Assembly: GCA_011109175.1 (NCBI GenBank)
Contig: RDEW01000079.1
Span: 95,136 to 124,417, forward strand
Reading direction: 5' to 3'
DNA: 29,282 nucleotides
Source of the DNA: Dicyema japonicum
Lineage: Eukaryota > Dicyemida > Rhombozoa > Dicyemidae
The translations under genes were made by a program, and so were the position numbers. The notes beneath the pieces were generated by a model. It saw only the letters and a list, made by a program, of their open reading frames with translations. It had not been told where the DNA came from and ran no database searches. This document shows, piece by piece, positions 11,320-21,402 of this stretch (its first letter is position 1; each line of letters opens with the position of its first letter).

Positions 11320-12198
11320 AATTATTACCCCCAGGATCACTGGGTCAAAGAGAAAGAAATAAAAGTTCTCATCTAACTAAGTGATCCCAGACCGACAAAG
11401 GTGAGGACGAGTCCGGCGGGGTCGAGAATCCTGAACAGCTCTTCTCATTGGACATGGCATCGGCTCAAAATTTCTGTATGATTGTAGATAATTCGATAGT
11501 ATTTGGAATAGAGGGCAGCTCGGTAGAATAGCCTCCTTTAATAGTTTCCGTTGTAGTTCAATTAAAAAGGGTTGGATATTGTGATCTGGTCCAATTAACT
11601 TTATTGCAGTCTCCTCGATTGCAGATAATTTCAATGTGGAAGATCGTGACATTTGCATTGCCCATGAAGGACTTGCATACGTCATCGTTGGTCTGATAAA
11701 TTGTTTGTAAATTGTGGCAAGGATCCCAGTTTGATCTCTAAGTGTTTTTGAGAGCACTTTTAAAATTCTCATTTTTTTCAGAGCAGAAGTTACTTTGTTT
11801 TCAACATGCCGGATAAAGGTGAGTCCCTGATCAAAGGTTACTCCCAGAATCTTCGGTGTTTTGTCAAGAGATAGCTTCGTTCTTCATAAAGACTTTTGGT
11901 TCGATACAGAGCTGTCTCTTGTAGGTGGTAAACAGTGTGACAAAGGACTTTGCTGCTGATGTGTCAAGTCTCCGCTTCGAGAGCCATAGTTCCAAGTTGT
12001 CGAGCATTTGTTGAGCCAACTGAGTCGCTGATTGAATGCTTCTGTTCTTGGAAGCAAGAATGATATCGTCGGCATAGGAGAGGATTAGACAGTTTTCATT
12101 ACAGGCTTGTGGCATGTCGTTTATGTAGAGATTGAAGAGTTGGAGTGATAGTGGGGAGCCTTGAGGGACTCCATTTGGGAAATAGCGAGATCTTGATC
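11320..12198 (-). mobile_element. 5'-truncated LINE (Jockey/I-like reverse transcriptase, C-terminal half)
   Basis: The minus strand encodes, from about 12190 downward, FPNGVPQGSPLS, LFNLYINDMPQACNEN, then the catalytic YADD in CLILSYADDIILASKN (about 12090-12045), a thumb region with QQMLDNLELWLSKRRLDTS, KTPKILGVTFDQGLTFIRHV near 11850, and KQFIRPTMTYASPSWAM near 11700-11650. The 3' untranslated end holds GTCTGGGATCACTTAGTTAG and GATCCTGGGGGTAATAATT. The nearly intact reading frame and the perfect flanking duplications suggest a recent insertion that lost its 5' part. A (TAA)-type tail is common in the I and Jockey groups. A piece of a related element's 3' end occurs at 23895-23972. Confidence 0.9.
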
Positions 12199-12215
12199 TT
12201 CATTTGAATAATAAT
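12199..12215. repeat. Target-site duplication of LINE insertion, right copy
   Basis: This TTCATTTGAATAATAAT is identical to 11303-11319 and lies at the truncated 5' end of the element. Confidence 0.85.
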
Positions 12216-12418
12216 GGGACTTAATCGATATTTTTAATAATATTTGATAATAAAAAACATTTTAAATATATTAATAGTATTAATCAGTTAAAGAAACCAC
12301 ATTAAAATCTAATAATATCCGCCTGGTTACATTTATCAAATCACATTGTAATATTAGCCTATATATATAATTCAGCATTCTACAATTAATTTTATGATCA
12401 CTACTAATCTATATAGAA

Positions 12419-15400
12419 ATGGGAATATCACCAAGGGTAGCAAGAAAACTCGTTTGTATTAAAAAGAACTATCCTCTCTATTTTTCCTCAAGACTCTCAT
12501 CTTCTGTATCCGCAGAACCATTTATTAATGGAACATCAAGTACATATCTGGAACAGATGTACGACTCTTGGCTGGTTGATCCAAAGTCTGTCCATGCTGT
12601 ATTTAATTCCACTTTGAATTACTAGTCTTGGAATGCATATTTTACTAATATAACCTCAGGAAAACTGCTGGACAGCTTTTTCAAGCCTCCTAATTTAAAT
12701 ATGTACCAAATTTAAACCGGAATGGAGGTTCTACAGAGCTTTTAAATATCATTAGAAAATATCAAGTAATATTTGAAAAAATATTTTTATTAGACTCAAG
12801 GATTCCGATATGTAATTAGACCCCTTGGAACTTAATGTTGAGAAACTAAGTTACGATTTAGGTACTAAATGAGTGTGGATTCTGTAATATCCTGCTACTA
12901 TTTTTAGCTTTATCCGACGTTGATAAAACATTTTCTATACCAAAAACATGCTACAAGTCTTGGTAATGGGACAGCCGAGATTACACTTGGTCAACTACTT
13001 AGTAGGCTTAAGGTATGTTTTCTAATATAATCTTCTAGGAAACATATTTGTGGGTCTATTGGTGTTGAATATAAGTATATTATCGATAAAGATCAGAGAG
13101 ATTTTATCCAACAAAGAATGGAGCGCGTTCCAGATAATTTACCAACGAAGGAGGCACAGAACTCTGTGAGACTACTACGCACAACAAAGTACAAATTTAC
13201 AAAATATAAATAAATATTTATCATTTTTTTAATTTAGATTAACTATTGTAATAAAAATGATCAATTAAGTATTAAATAATTAATTTCTAAAATAATTTTA
13301 GATTTGAAGAATTCCTTGCGAAAAAATTGGCCATCAGAGAAACGATTTGGTGTGGAAGGATGTGATTCTCTTATTCCACTTCTAAAAATGGTGATTGACT
13401 GTTCTGCAGAGAACGGAGTGAATAATTTCGTATTCGGAATGCCTCACAGGTTGATTACTCTTTAATAAGTTAAGGGGGCGATTAAATGTCCTTGCTGCTG
13501 TTTGTAATAAAAAAATTGAACACATTTTATGTCGTTTCAACTCATTTCTTGATCCATCAGACGAAGGGTTCTGGAGATGTGAAAAATACCACATTGGAGT
13601 ACTCCAAGAAATTGTCAATACAAAAAACTGGAAAACCAATCACGGTTTCTTTGGTTGCCAATCCTTCCCATTTGGAGGCAGTCAATCCAGTTGTCCAAGG
13701 AAAGACTAAAGCGACTCAATTCTATAATGGAGACGCTAAAGGGGATAACGTAAATCGTAGTTTTGGAATATTTTCATAGGTTATGAGCATAATCATGCAT
13801 GGCGATGCTTCTTTTGCTGGCCAGGGGGTAGTCTATGAGACATTACATTTATCAGGATGCCTGATTATACCACTCATGGAACAATTCATGTCGTAGTTAA
13901 TAATCAGGTTTTTAAATCATTAAAATTGTTAAAGATTGGTTTTACGACTGATCCTCGATGTTCGAGTCGTCAGAGTTTTGTACTGATGTGGCTAAAGTTA
14001 TCTCGGCTCCAATTTTTCATGTCAATGCTGACGATGTTGATGCAGTAATCAAAGTCGGTAAAATTGCTTCGGATTTTAGAGCCAAATTCAAAACTGATGT
14101 TGTTATTGATTGGTACTATTTTTGATTTATTTTTCAGATTGGATATCGCCGGAATGGCCACAATGAAACAGACGAACCAATGTTTACCCAACCAGTAATG
14201 TACAATAAAATAAGAAATACTTCAACCGTTCTTCAGAAATATCTGGAAAAACTAATTTCCGGAAGGAATTGTGACAAATGACCAATTTAATGTAGTCATG
14301 ATTATTTTATAAAAAGGCGGAATTGTGCTGAGTATTTGTCAACGTGTGAGAAAGCACTGTCTGACTCAAAGTTACTGATGAATAAGACTTCTGATTGGTT
14401 GGATTCAAAAATGGGCAGGGCAATTTGAATTGAAGAAAACTGAACTACCGGAATTTCCTCTGAAATAATAAGCCATATAGGAAAAGCTGTAAGTTCTGTG
14501 CCGTCTGACAATTCAAAACTTCATCCTGGTTATATAATCAAGATAATGTTAGTCTTATTGAGAACATTGAAAAAGAGAGAAAAAATGATCCAAAGCGGTG
14601 TATTTGATTGGGCTCTTGCAGAGTGTTTTGCATTCGGTTCTGCTCTTATGGATGGATTCCATGTCAGGCTCAGTGGACAAGATGTTCAACGTGGAACATT
14701 CAGGTTAGAATATATATGTTATTTTTAGTCATCGACATCACGTTATTCATGATCAGGAAACAGATTTAAAAACATTTATTCCTCTTAACAGTTTATCTTC
14801 ATCACAGGCCGCATATCACGTGTTGTAACAGCTCACTTTCAGAATACGCTGTTTTGGGTCATATTTTATCAATTAGTATTTTTTAATTAGGATTTGAGCA
14901 TGGATATTCACTACAGAATCCAAATTCTCTTGTAATTTGGGAAGCACAATTTGGAGACTTTTCAAATGGCGCCCAAATAATTATTGACCAATTCCTATCT
15001 CAGGTGAAGCCAATGGGGTCACCAGTCTGGTCTTGTACTCCTTCTTCCTCATGGATACGAAGGAATGGTTGTTTGTTGTAATTTCAACTAAAAGGGACCG
15101 GAGCATTCGAGTGCAAGACTTGAAAGATTTTTACAGTTAAGTTGTGATCCCGAAAGAACCTTCTGTTTTTTATTATTAAAATATTTCTTTAGAATTTCGA
15201 ATCAAACTCTGAACTAAATCAATTACAACAATCTTCTTGGTTTATTGTGAACTGTTCAACCCCTGCTAATTTCTTTCACGTGATCAGAAGACAAATAAAT
15301 CTTCCATTCCGTAAACCGGTAAAAGATTTTTGTGTTTTATTTCTTAGTTGGTGTTATGTCACCAAAATCTTTTGCGTTACCCGAAGCTCAGTCATCTTTA

Positions 15401-15917
15401 CAGGAAATAAGCCCAGAGTCTGTTTTCGTAGAGTAATATCTTCTCTTTAATTAATTTTAGGTGATTGGTGAAGATGGTGAAAAGTCGTCTGTTACACGAT
15501 TAATATTTACTACTGGGAAAATATATTATGATTTGATAAAATCTCGAGAAAAGCGAAATGAAATCCCAAACACTGCAATTATTCGAATTGAGCAAGTATT
15601 TTCTGTTATTTATTTTTAGTTATCCCCATTTCCTTTTTGACCTGGTCTCTCAAGAATTGTTGTCGTATCGAAATGTAAACGATATATTGTGGGTGCAGGA
15701 AGAGCCTAAGAATATGGGTGCCTGGTCTTTTGTATCCTCCAGGATTAACAACTCTCTTTCAGCATGTGGAATGAATGGTCGTTCGATACGGTAAAATCTT
15801 TCTCGATAGTATTTTTTTAGTTATGCAGGGAGGTCAATTTCTGCTTCTCCTGCTGCCGGTCACAAAATGGCACACGTTAATGAGCTTGAACTGTTATTAG
15901 AACAAGCGTTCTCTTAA
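12419..15917 (+). CDS. OGDH: 2-oxoglutarate dehydrogenase, mitochondrial E1 component, 20 exons
   Basis: This is the thiamine-diphosphate E1 subunit of the TCA-cycle 2-oxoglutarate dehydrogenase complex in the mitochondrial matrix. The N terminus [25 protein letters not shown] resembles a mitochondrial presequence. It runs into the family start [20 protein letters not shown]. Later marks are [16 protein letters not shown] (13170-13325), DEGSGDVKYHIG and [17 protein letters not shown] (near 13650), [46 protein letters not shown] (near 14150), [39 protein letters not shown] (near 14950), [16 protein letters not shown] and [13 protein letters not shown]. The 19 introns are 12599-12625, 12766-12793, 12884-12907, 13013-13038, 13189-13301, 13450-13474, 13750-13779, 13908-13934, 14113-14137, 14292-14316, 14529-14552, 14704-14728, 14858-14890, 15069-15095, 15165-15192, 15319-15347, 15433-15460, 15596-15619 and 15791-15820. 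Exons total about 2.9 kb, or about 966 codons, near the usual length. More than ten single-base indels occur. Confidence 0.96.
13189..13301 (+). other. Long (113 nt) intron in OGDH
   Basis: This is the only OGDH intron longer than 33 nt. Splicing ACAAA to ATTTGAAGAA restores RTTKFEEF. It contains an internal TTTTTTTAATTTAG acceptor-like site about 49 nt from the donor, so a smaller intron may have grown by insertion. Confidence 0.75.
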
Positions 15918-17128
15918 TTTAGCTACTAATTTGTTTAAAAAATTGTTATTAGTTTTGATAAAAATACTAAATAGCTAATTTATAAACAAATTTCAATAGG
16001 AAAAATTATACAATCAAAAAAAATATTTGTCGAGTAAATCTAAATGAGACAACAACGACTGGTGAAATCTGTACCTGGATCTCAGGAAAAAAGCTTATCA
16101 ATACACTTGCCGATGGGGGGGACGCTGTTTTCAAAAGTACCAAACGATAAGGACTCCAGAGAATATATCTTTCTGTTGCAATTGAAAGAGATCAACTTTA
16201 TTTTTAAGGAAGCGGGATTATTATCCAAAAAGAGTAACTTTTAGGTACGGGACGCGGATCTAGCGTTACTGGCAGTGTTCACTCACAGTTACTCGTGGAC
16301 GATAGCAGAATGGGGGCACCAAGAGATAACTCAGATGGTATCGCATGATCACCCTGAGTAGTGGAGTTTAATAGTTTATGCAGATTGCCCGAATCCTTCC
16401 GCATATGGAAAGCAATTAGGCTAGCATAGTAATTAAGGTGAAAATAGCCGTTTTAGTTGTTGTAAATAACATGGAGATATCGAAGTCTGCCTTAAAAAAA
16501 TCACAACGAACCCTTGAGATGCGGAGGTATTTTTATCATCAGTATTATGACGATGACCTCGAAACCAGACAAAAAGTCTGGGAAGCAGCCAGCATGTAAC
16601 GAGGTCATTGTAATTAATTGCAGCTGAAGACACTGTTTAACTGTTCAAAGACTGTAAGAGGCCACGCAACAGCGTTCAGAATTCGTGGAGAGATTATCAA
16701 GTCCAACGGTACATCAGAAGGGGTCAAAGGAATTATGTGGGCAAGAAAATCCTGCCCTGCTGAAGTAAAGGCAGGGGAATGGAATGTAGAGGAAGACAAA
16801 AAGGCACTTCCAGGCTGGTAACTTCGCTAAGAAACTTTTTGATAGTTTGACGCATGGCAAATAGAGAACCTGTCGCAACTATTCCTGTCGATTAAGAGGG
16901 ATAGAGATGATAATAAAAATTGACACCAAAAAACACGAGCATAAAACATTTCTCATTGATAAAACATTTTTACATTTTTTTAAATGTGTTCAGGTTGAAT
17001 CCTGACAAAAAATGTAAAGATAAAAACATGATAATATAATTTGATTATTTTAGAATCATAACATTTTTAAATATTTGTAATTAAATAATTGTGCTTTGTT
17101 GTTCATTTTGTATCCAGTAAAGTAATTT
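15918..17128. other. Intergenic, with an unassigned GC-richer segment at about 16040-16860
   Basis: The middle part has coding-like base composition and fragmentary open frames such as FRIRGEIIKSNGTSEGVKG (near 16680-16735) and FTHSYSWTIAEWGHQEI (near 16280). Frames change often, and I see no reverse transcriptase, transposase or host family motif. It is probably a decayed mobile element. The rest is AT-rich. Confidence 0.4.
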
Positions 17129-17787
17129 ATGATAAATGGCATCATTTTTGAGACACAGCTTGCTTTTAAATCAACACAATTTAAAAATTTCTCAGTGCTT
17201 TTTGTAAAACTACGCTCGTCGATATTTCTCGGCTTCCAAAAAAAGTTAAACAAAAAGCAGAATTTAAACTTACCGGATTTGAGAATATCGACGAACTTCG
17301 TAAAATTTTTGGAAAATTTGGGATTGCCTCAGACATTGATCTAAGATCTCTGTGGCCTTCCGCAGAAGAAATTAAAGAAATGGCCGAAGAAGATTCTTTG
17401 TTTGAGCCGAACATTAATTTACTAAAACAAAAAATTATTGACAATAAAGAAAAAACAGGAAAAAGAAATTGCGGCAAGGTTCAATAAAATTTTTACGATA
17501 CTTCTAGACGTAAAGAAATATCCGATAATTTAAAAAGAATGCCAGAGCTAATTAAATCATATCGTCAACAACGTGCTAAATTACATGAAGCTAAAAGAAA
17601 GAGCGAAGAAAAGAAAAGAACCATGCTTATGGAAGCACAGCAAGAGTTTGGATATTTACTTCGAACTTCTGATCCTAAATTTAAGAAATTTGTCGAAGAT
17701 AGAACAATGAGATTAAAAGAAGATGCTAAATTAAAGAAAAAAGATCAAAGGAGAATAAGACTGGAACAGTCCGGAAAATATAGTTAA
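17129..17787 (+). CDS. GADD45GIP1: Mitoribosomal protein mL64 (GADD45GIP1/CRIF1 homologue)
   Basis: mL64 is a protein of the large mitochondrial ribosomal subunit, also called CRIF1, placed near the peptide exit. Recognition rests on DELRKIFGKFGIASDID followed by LRSLWPSAEEIKEMAEED (about 17290-17390), the family's YG-x-x-S-x-V..LWP block, and on MPELIKSYRQQRAKLHEAKR with QEFGYLLRTSDPKFKKF in exon 2. The C terminus is a highly charged helix (KEDAKLKKKDQRRIR) as in the family. A 29-nt intron, 17479-17507, joins AARR-KEISDNLKRM in frame. The ATG at 17129 is in frame only if one base is corrected in the A run near 17238. An extra A near 17452-17457 causes another break. The first 35 or so residues could be a mitochondrial presequence, so this start is tentative. 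Confidence 0.88.
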
Positions 17788-17945
17788 TAAAACTTACTAT
17801 TCAATTTTTTCATAAAATAATGTATTTTATTTAAGAAATAAGTTTCAAATTCTGAAAATTCGTGGCTTTTATAGTAAGATTTAAGTGCATTAAAAATATG
17901 GGTTCATGTTTAGAGCCTTACTTATATGCTGTGATTTGACTATCA

Positions 17946-19207
17946 CAGCGGTTCTCAACCTTTTTTTAGACTGGGACCACTTTTGCACTATAAAATTTTT
18001 GTGGGGACCACTTGAAATAAAATAAAAATTTTTGCTATTAGCGCACAATTTTTGGCCTCGTCAGGGGAGGTTAGACATGTTCGACTATTTATTTATAAAA
18101 ATAACATGAACTTTAAAAATAACAGCAATCTAACAGTAATTCAGTGAGATTTCTGATCTTGTTGTTCAGAATAATTTACTTCGAAATAGTGTTTAGTTTT
18201 ACAACAGTGATTAGTGTTTTTCTTAACTACACAAATAGTTTTGAACAAAGTGCATATTTGTGCAATGCACAATGTCTTGTAACAATATCAGGAACCAAGT
18301 CCTTAGTACGAGTAACAAGTCCATATTGATGACCAATCATTGCAGGTGCACCATCAGTACATATAGATCCAACTTTATCCCATTGGATTTTATTCGTCTT
18401 CATAAAATTGTCAAAAATATTAAAAATGTCCTCTCCACGAGTGTATCCATCTCCAAACAAAATAAAAAACTCATCAATAATATTTATATGATCAACAAAG
18501 CGAACATAAGACACAAGCTGACAAACGTTAGAAATGTCAGTTACCTCGTCCAATTAGATACTTATCTTGCGTTAACTTATATTGATTCGTTTAATTAATT
18601 GCTCCAGGATATCACATTACGATTCTGAAATTCTACGGGAAATTGAATCCTTGGATAATGATATGTTTTTAAGCTTGGTAACTGCATCTAGGTTCAATTA
18701 ACTTTTCTTCGGAATTATGTGTGGCTTTGTTTTTTGCAATAATTATTGAGACCTATTTGTTCTAGATATAAATTAAAATTACAGCATGTGATGCTTCTAA
18801 TCTCGGTTTATATTGGGATTTATTAAACCATTCAAGCTTTGGATTTGAATCAAATATTCATGTTAGCAACAATTTACTGGGTGTGCAGACTCTTTGTGGC
18901 GCCTAAGTTGAAAGGTTTCAGTGAATTTTTTCCCAAAATTATACGGCAAATCATTCATTTTGCCTTCATTTCATTGTTTGAGTTAACAAATTTAGTGAAA
19001 CCAAATTTAACGTAGGAATCCGACTAAAGACGACGATTTTTGTTATCCATAAGTAGAATGATAAACCACGCTAATAAAATCAGGCTAATTTCAATTTTTG
19101 GTTTATACTTAATTACACAATTAGTTTTAACTTTAATATATTTTTATTTTTTCAAAATTCCTGGGGACCACTAAAAATTTTCTGGGGACCACGGTTGAGA
19201 ACCGCTG
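17946..19207. mobile_element. hAT element with perfect 15-bp terminal inverted repeats
   Basis: CAGCGGTTCTCAACC at 17946-17960 is exactly inverted at 19193-19207. Both subterminal regions repeat GGGACCAC (near 17972, 18003, 19164 and 19184), as expected of transposase-binding repeats in hAT ends. The element is 1262 bp and encloses a broken hAT transposase on the minus strand. The 8 bp outside each end (GACTATCA and CTCTAAAA) match poorly. The right one resembles the nTCTAGAn target preference of many animal hATs. Confidence 0.88.
18227..18780 (-). pseudogene. hAT transposase remnant (ZBED-like)
   Basis: A 108-codon open frame at 18553-18227 carries DEVTDISNVCQLVSYVRFVD, GEDIFNIFDNFMKTNKIQW, the family block SICTDGAPAMIGHQYGL and HCALHKYALCSKL. 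These correspond to the central catalytic region of ZBED-related hAT transposases, where CTDGAPAM is highly conserved. Upstream on the minus strand a decayed IAKNKATHNSEEKLIEPRC near 18750-18690 matches the preceding block, with stops in between. The N-terminal BED finger and the C-terminal dimerisation region are missing. Confidence 0.85.
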
Positions 19208-20113
19208 CTCTAAAAATAACTCGAGGATAAACTTAGTCAAAGAATTCTGAGAGGAATAAAAATAAAACGAGGGATATTGATCTAAGAAAAATATTCCTGG
19301 ATATACATTTGATTCTGCAGTCCTACGGAATTCCTTACTCACTTCTCTTGAAATAAAAAAAACCAGTTTAACCAGACTGCCCTCAATGTCTTACTGCTTG
19401 GATTATTTCAAATAGGTATTAAGATAATGAATTGTGACATATGAGTAGCCAAACTTACAATGAGTGATAATAGCGACACACAAAATACAATCAGATCAGC
19501 TAAAAAACTGAAAATCAGCAGAACCAGCATCTGTTCAAATATGCAATGCTTTGTGTTGAATCATGTTGTATTTCAGAATAGGCAAAACCCAAGATGCTTC
19601 TTGCCTTGGTTGCGGTTTATTATTTATTGTTCCCTTGTCCTGGAACAGACGACATGGACAAAAGCTGGGACTTGATTACACCAGAAGTAGCATAGGCTCG
19701 TAAAGCATTAGACAAGATATCAACGAATTCAGTTCTTTTCGAATAAACATAAAAAATGATATGATTTATGAAATTGCATTGAATAAAAATTAGATGTTCA
19801 TTGTAGTTTGTCACCATTACGGAAAGATAATCGATTAATTAAAGTTATTTTAAGAGAATAAACAAAATAATAATGATAAATTAAAACTTTATGAAGAGGC
19901 ACTCTTAGATAACACTTATGTATACAAAATAAATTTAATGAATGATATTTGAAAAATGATATTTTTTAATTTAAAGACACGTAATTTATTTTAATCCAAA
20001 ATGCAAAGTATATTAAAAATTTTGGAGTTATTGCGGTTTTATTTTTAAGATGATAATCGATAAAAATTCAATATATAAACAATTTTGATTAATCTTTTAA
20101 ATTTTTTTAAAGA
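19208..20113. other. Intergenic, one doubtful minus-strand frame
   Basis: A minus-strand frame at 19817-19620 (65 codons, with EFVDILSNALRAYATSG) is unusually rich in non-AT codons, but nothing upstream or downstream supports a gene. The rest is AT-rich and shows nothing. Confidence 0.3.
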
Positions 20114-20359
20114 ATGCCTTTTCCGAATGATGATTTTTTAAATAATTTCAACACACTTGGAGCTTTCCACGTTTTAAAATATAGTTAAAATATAATTAAA
20201 TAGATTGACAAATTTGACTCAGATCAACACAAGCTAAACGAATTAATTGCTGTTATTAAAATTTAAAATTTTGTAGGGTTTTGGGAAAGAATAATTACAG
20301 ACGACTGCAACTGTTACTACAAGCATAAATTTAAAAAAAAGAGTTATGATTTCTTTTAA
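20114..20359 (+). CDS. Small three-exon gene, copy 2 of a paralogous pair (unknown function)
   Basis: The ATG at 20114 gives MPFPNDDFLNNFNTLGAFH. A 33-nt intron (20171-20203) joins in phase to IDKFDSDQHKLNELIA, and a 25-nt intron (20252-20276) leads to exon 3, GFGK followed by ITDDCNCYYKHKFKKK and TAA at 20357-20359 if one base is restored after GGGAAAG. Protein and intron positions match the copy at 1052-1316, and the upstream 60-80 bp also look related. The conserved splice sites and the conserved first two exons argue for a real gene rather than a random match. The third exon is the most diverged part. Function is unknown. Confidence 0.55.
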
Positions 20360-20791
20360 AATAACAAACATTTTTTTCGGTTTTGGTTAAATAAAATGTT
20401 CTTTCCTTAATTATTTGTAATTTCATTTAATTAATTTCATAAACTTGGGTAGATATGTTTCTTTTATTTGATATCTTAATTCAATTTGCGTGAATTACTT
20501 CCCTACTAAATTTAATACAAATGTCAAAAAGCAAATAATAGCAGGAATTACTAATAAACATGAATATACGGTTCTGGAATCCAGTATTTCTTATTAAAAA
20601 AGTATTAATTTGTTTATTACTATTATTAATAGCAGTTTCGAAGAACCAAAAAGTAATTTATTTAATTAAGGTTCCGCTTGTGCCGTGATTTACATCAGGT
20701 TATTCTTTCTCCAATTCTCATAACTAAGTTCCTCCAAGATCTACGGTTTTTTGCAATTTCTCTGAACATATCCAAATCATATCCCGTTTAC
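20360..20791. other. AT-rich intergenic DNA, nothing recognised
   Basis: No gene, RNA or repeat was recognised. The last part, 20680-20790, is less AT-rich but has no readable frame. Confidence 0.4.
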
Positions 20792-21060
20792 AGCTTTCGT
20801 CTTAATAATAATAGCCTTTTCACGAGAGCCATAGTACTATATGACCCCGCATAGGGAGGACATACACTTGAGGAGTGACGCTGACATCGGTGGCTTTCCA
20901 AAAAGTGGAACCGAACTGTCTAGAAATGACCCACACGCAAAGAAAAGAAAAATAATTGAAGAACATTGGCCTTTTCCTTCAGATTAATTAACATTAACTG
21001 TTCTTCACTTAAAATAAAGTGTGTGTCTTGCCTATGCAGAGTCATATAGCTTTCGTCTTA
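20792..21060. mobile_element. Small element with inverted ends and 13-bp flanking direct repeats
   Basis: AGCTTTCGTCTTA occurs at 20792-20804 and again at 21048-21060. Inside, ATATGACCCCGCATAGG near 20848-20864 is inverted, with two mismatches, near 21030-21047. The similarity continues inward as GGACATACACTT against GACACACACTT. The inverted pair suggests a MITE of about 200 bp with TA at its borders. The outer 13-bp repeats and the adjacent AATAATAATAG could instead be the target-site duplication and tail of a small retroposon. I cannot decide between the two. Confidence 0.5.
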
Positions 21061-21254
21061 CACTAATTTATTTCATCATTGATATTCATGTACTATAAAA
21101 ATAATAATTTTGTAATAGTTCTTATTTAACATTAGAAAAAGAACTTATTTCAAACTTAATTTTATATTTGAGTAAAAATAATTCATCCATTGTGAATATT
21201 AAACATAATTTAACTGATTTATATAATCCATTTTAGAAAATGACATTTTGCGAA

Positions 21255-21402
21255 ATCACTTACCTGGTCGTGGATGTTTGTTATCAATCAGGCAAGTGTG
21301 CCATTCGCTGGCCATCCATTGCACTTTGGCTCGCCTTGGAATGTGGTCGGTTCCAATCGGGCTGTTCTACGGCATATTTTTTTCGTGTGCTTTTTGCGCA
21401 TT
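21255..21402 (+). ncRNA. U1: U1 spliceosomal snRNA gene
   Basis: U1 snRNA pairs with 5' splice sites. The sequence ATCACTTACCTGG at 21255-21267 contains the splice-site recognition core ACUUACCUG at 21258-21266. A loop like that bound by U1-70K (TTATCAATCAGGCAAG) follows. ATCCATTGCACTTTGG holds the U1A-binding loop AUUGCAC at 21318-21324, flanked by GCCA and TGGC. Stem III is TTGGAA at 21336-21341 with TTCCAA at 21351-21356. An Sm site AUUUUUUUCG lies at 21376-21385, and a 3' hairpin TGTGC-TTTTT-GCGCA lies at 21386-21400. Order and length match U1. The 5' end seems one base longer or altered compared with the common AUACUUACCUG. Confidence 0.88.

Noticed and set aside
12419-15917. OGDH as a pseudogene
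   Set aside because: All 20 exons are present in order, splice sites are intact and codons are conserved between indels. The indels cluster at homopolymers and occur in the other genes too, so assembly error is more likely.
16040-16860. Host gene in the GC-richer segment after OGDH
   Set aside because: Frames are short and broken, with no splice-site pattern or family motif. A decayed mobile element is more likely, but unproven.
17938-19215. 8-bp target-site duplication around the hAT element at 17946-19207
   Set aside because: GACTATCA and CTCTAAAA agree at only four positions, so I cannot claim a duplication.
19620-19817. Similarity of a minus-strand frame (TNYNEHLIF) to the unknown split protein (NHYNEHLFE)
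   Set aside because: The match is short, does not extend at the nucleotide level and has no other support.
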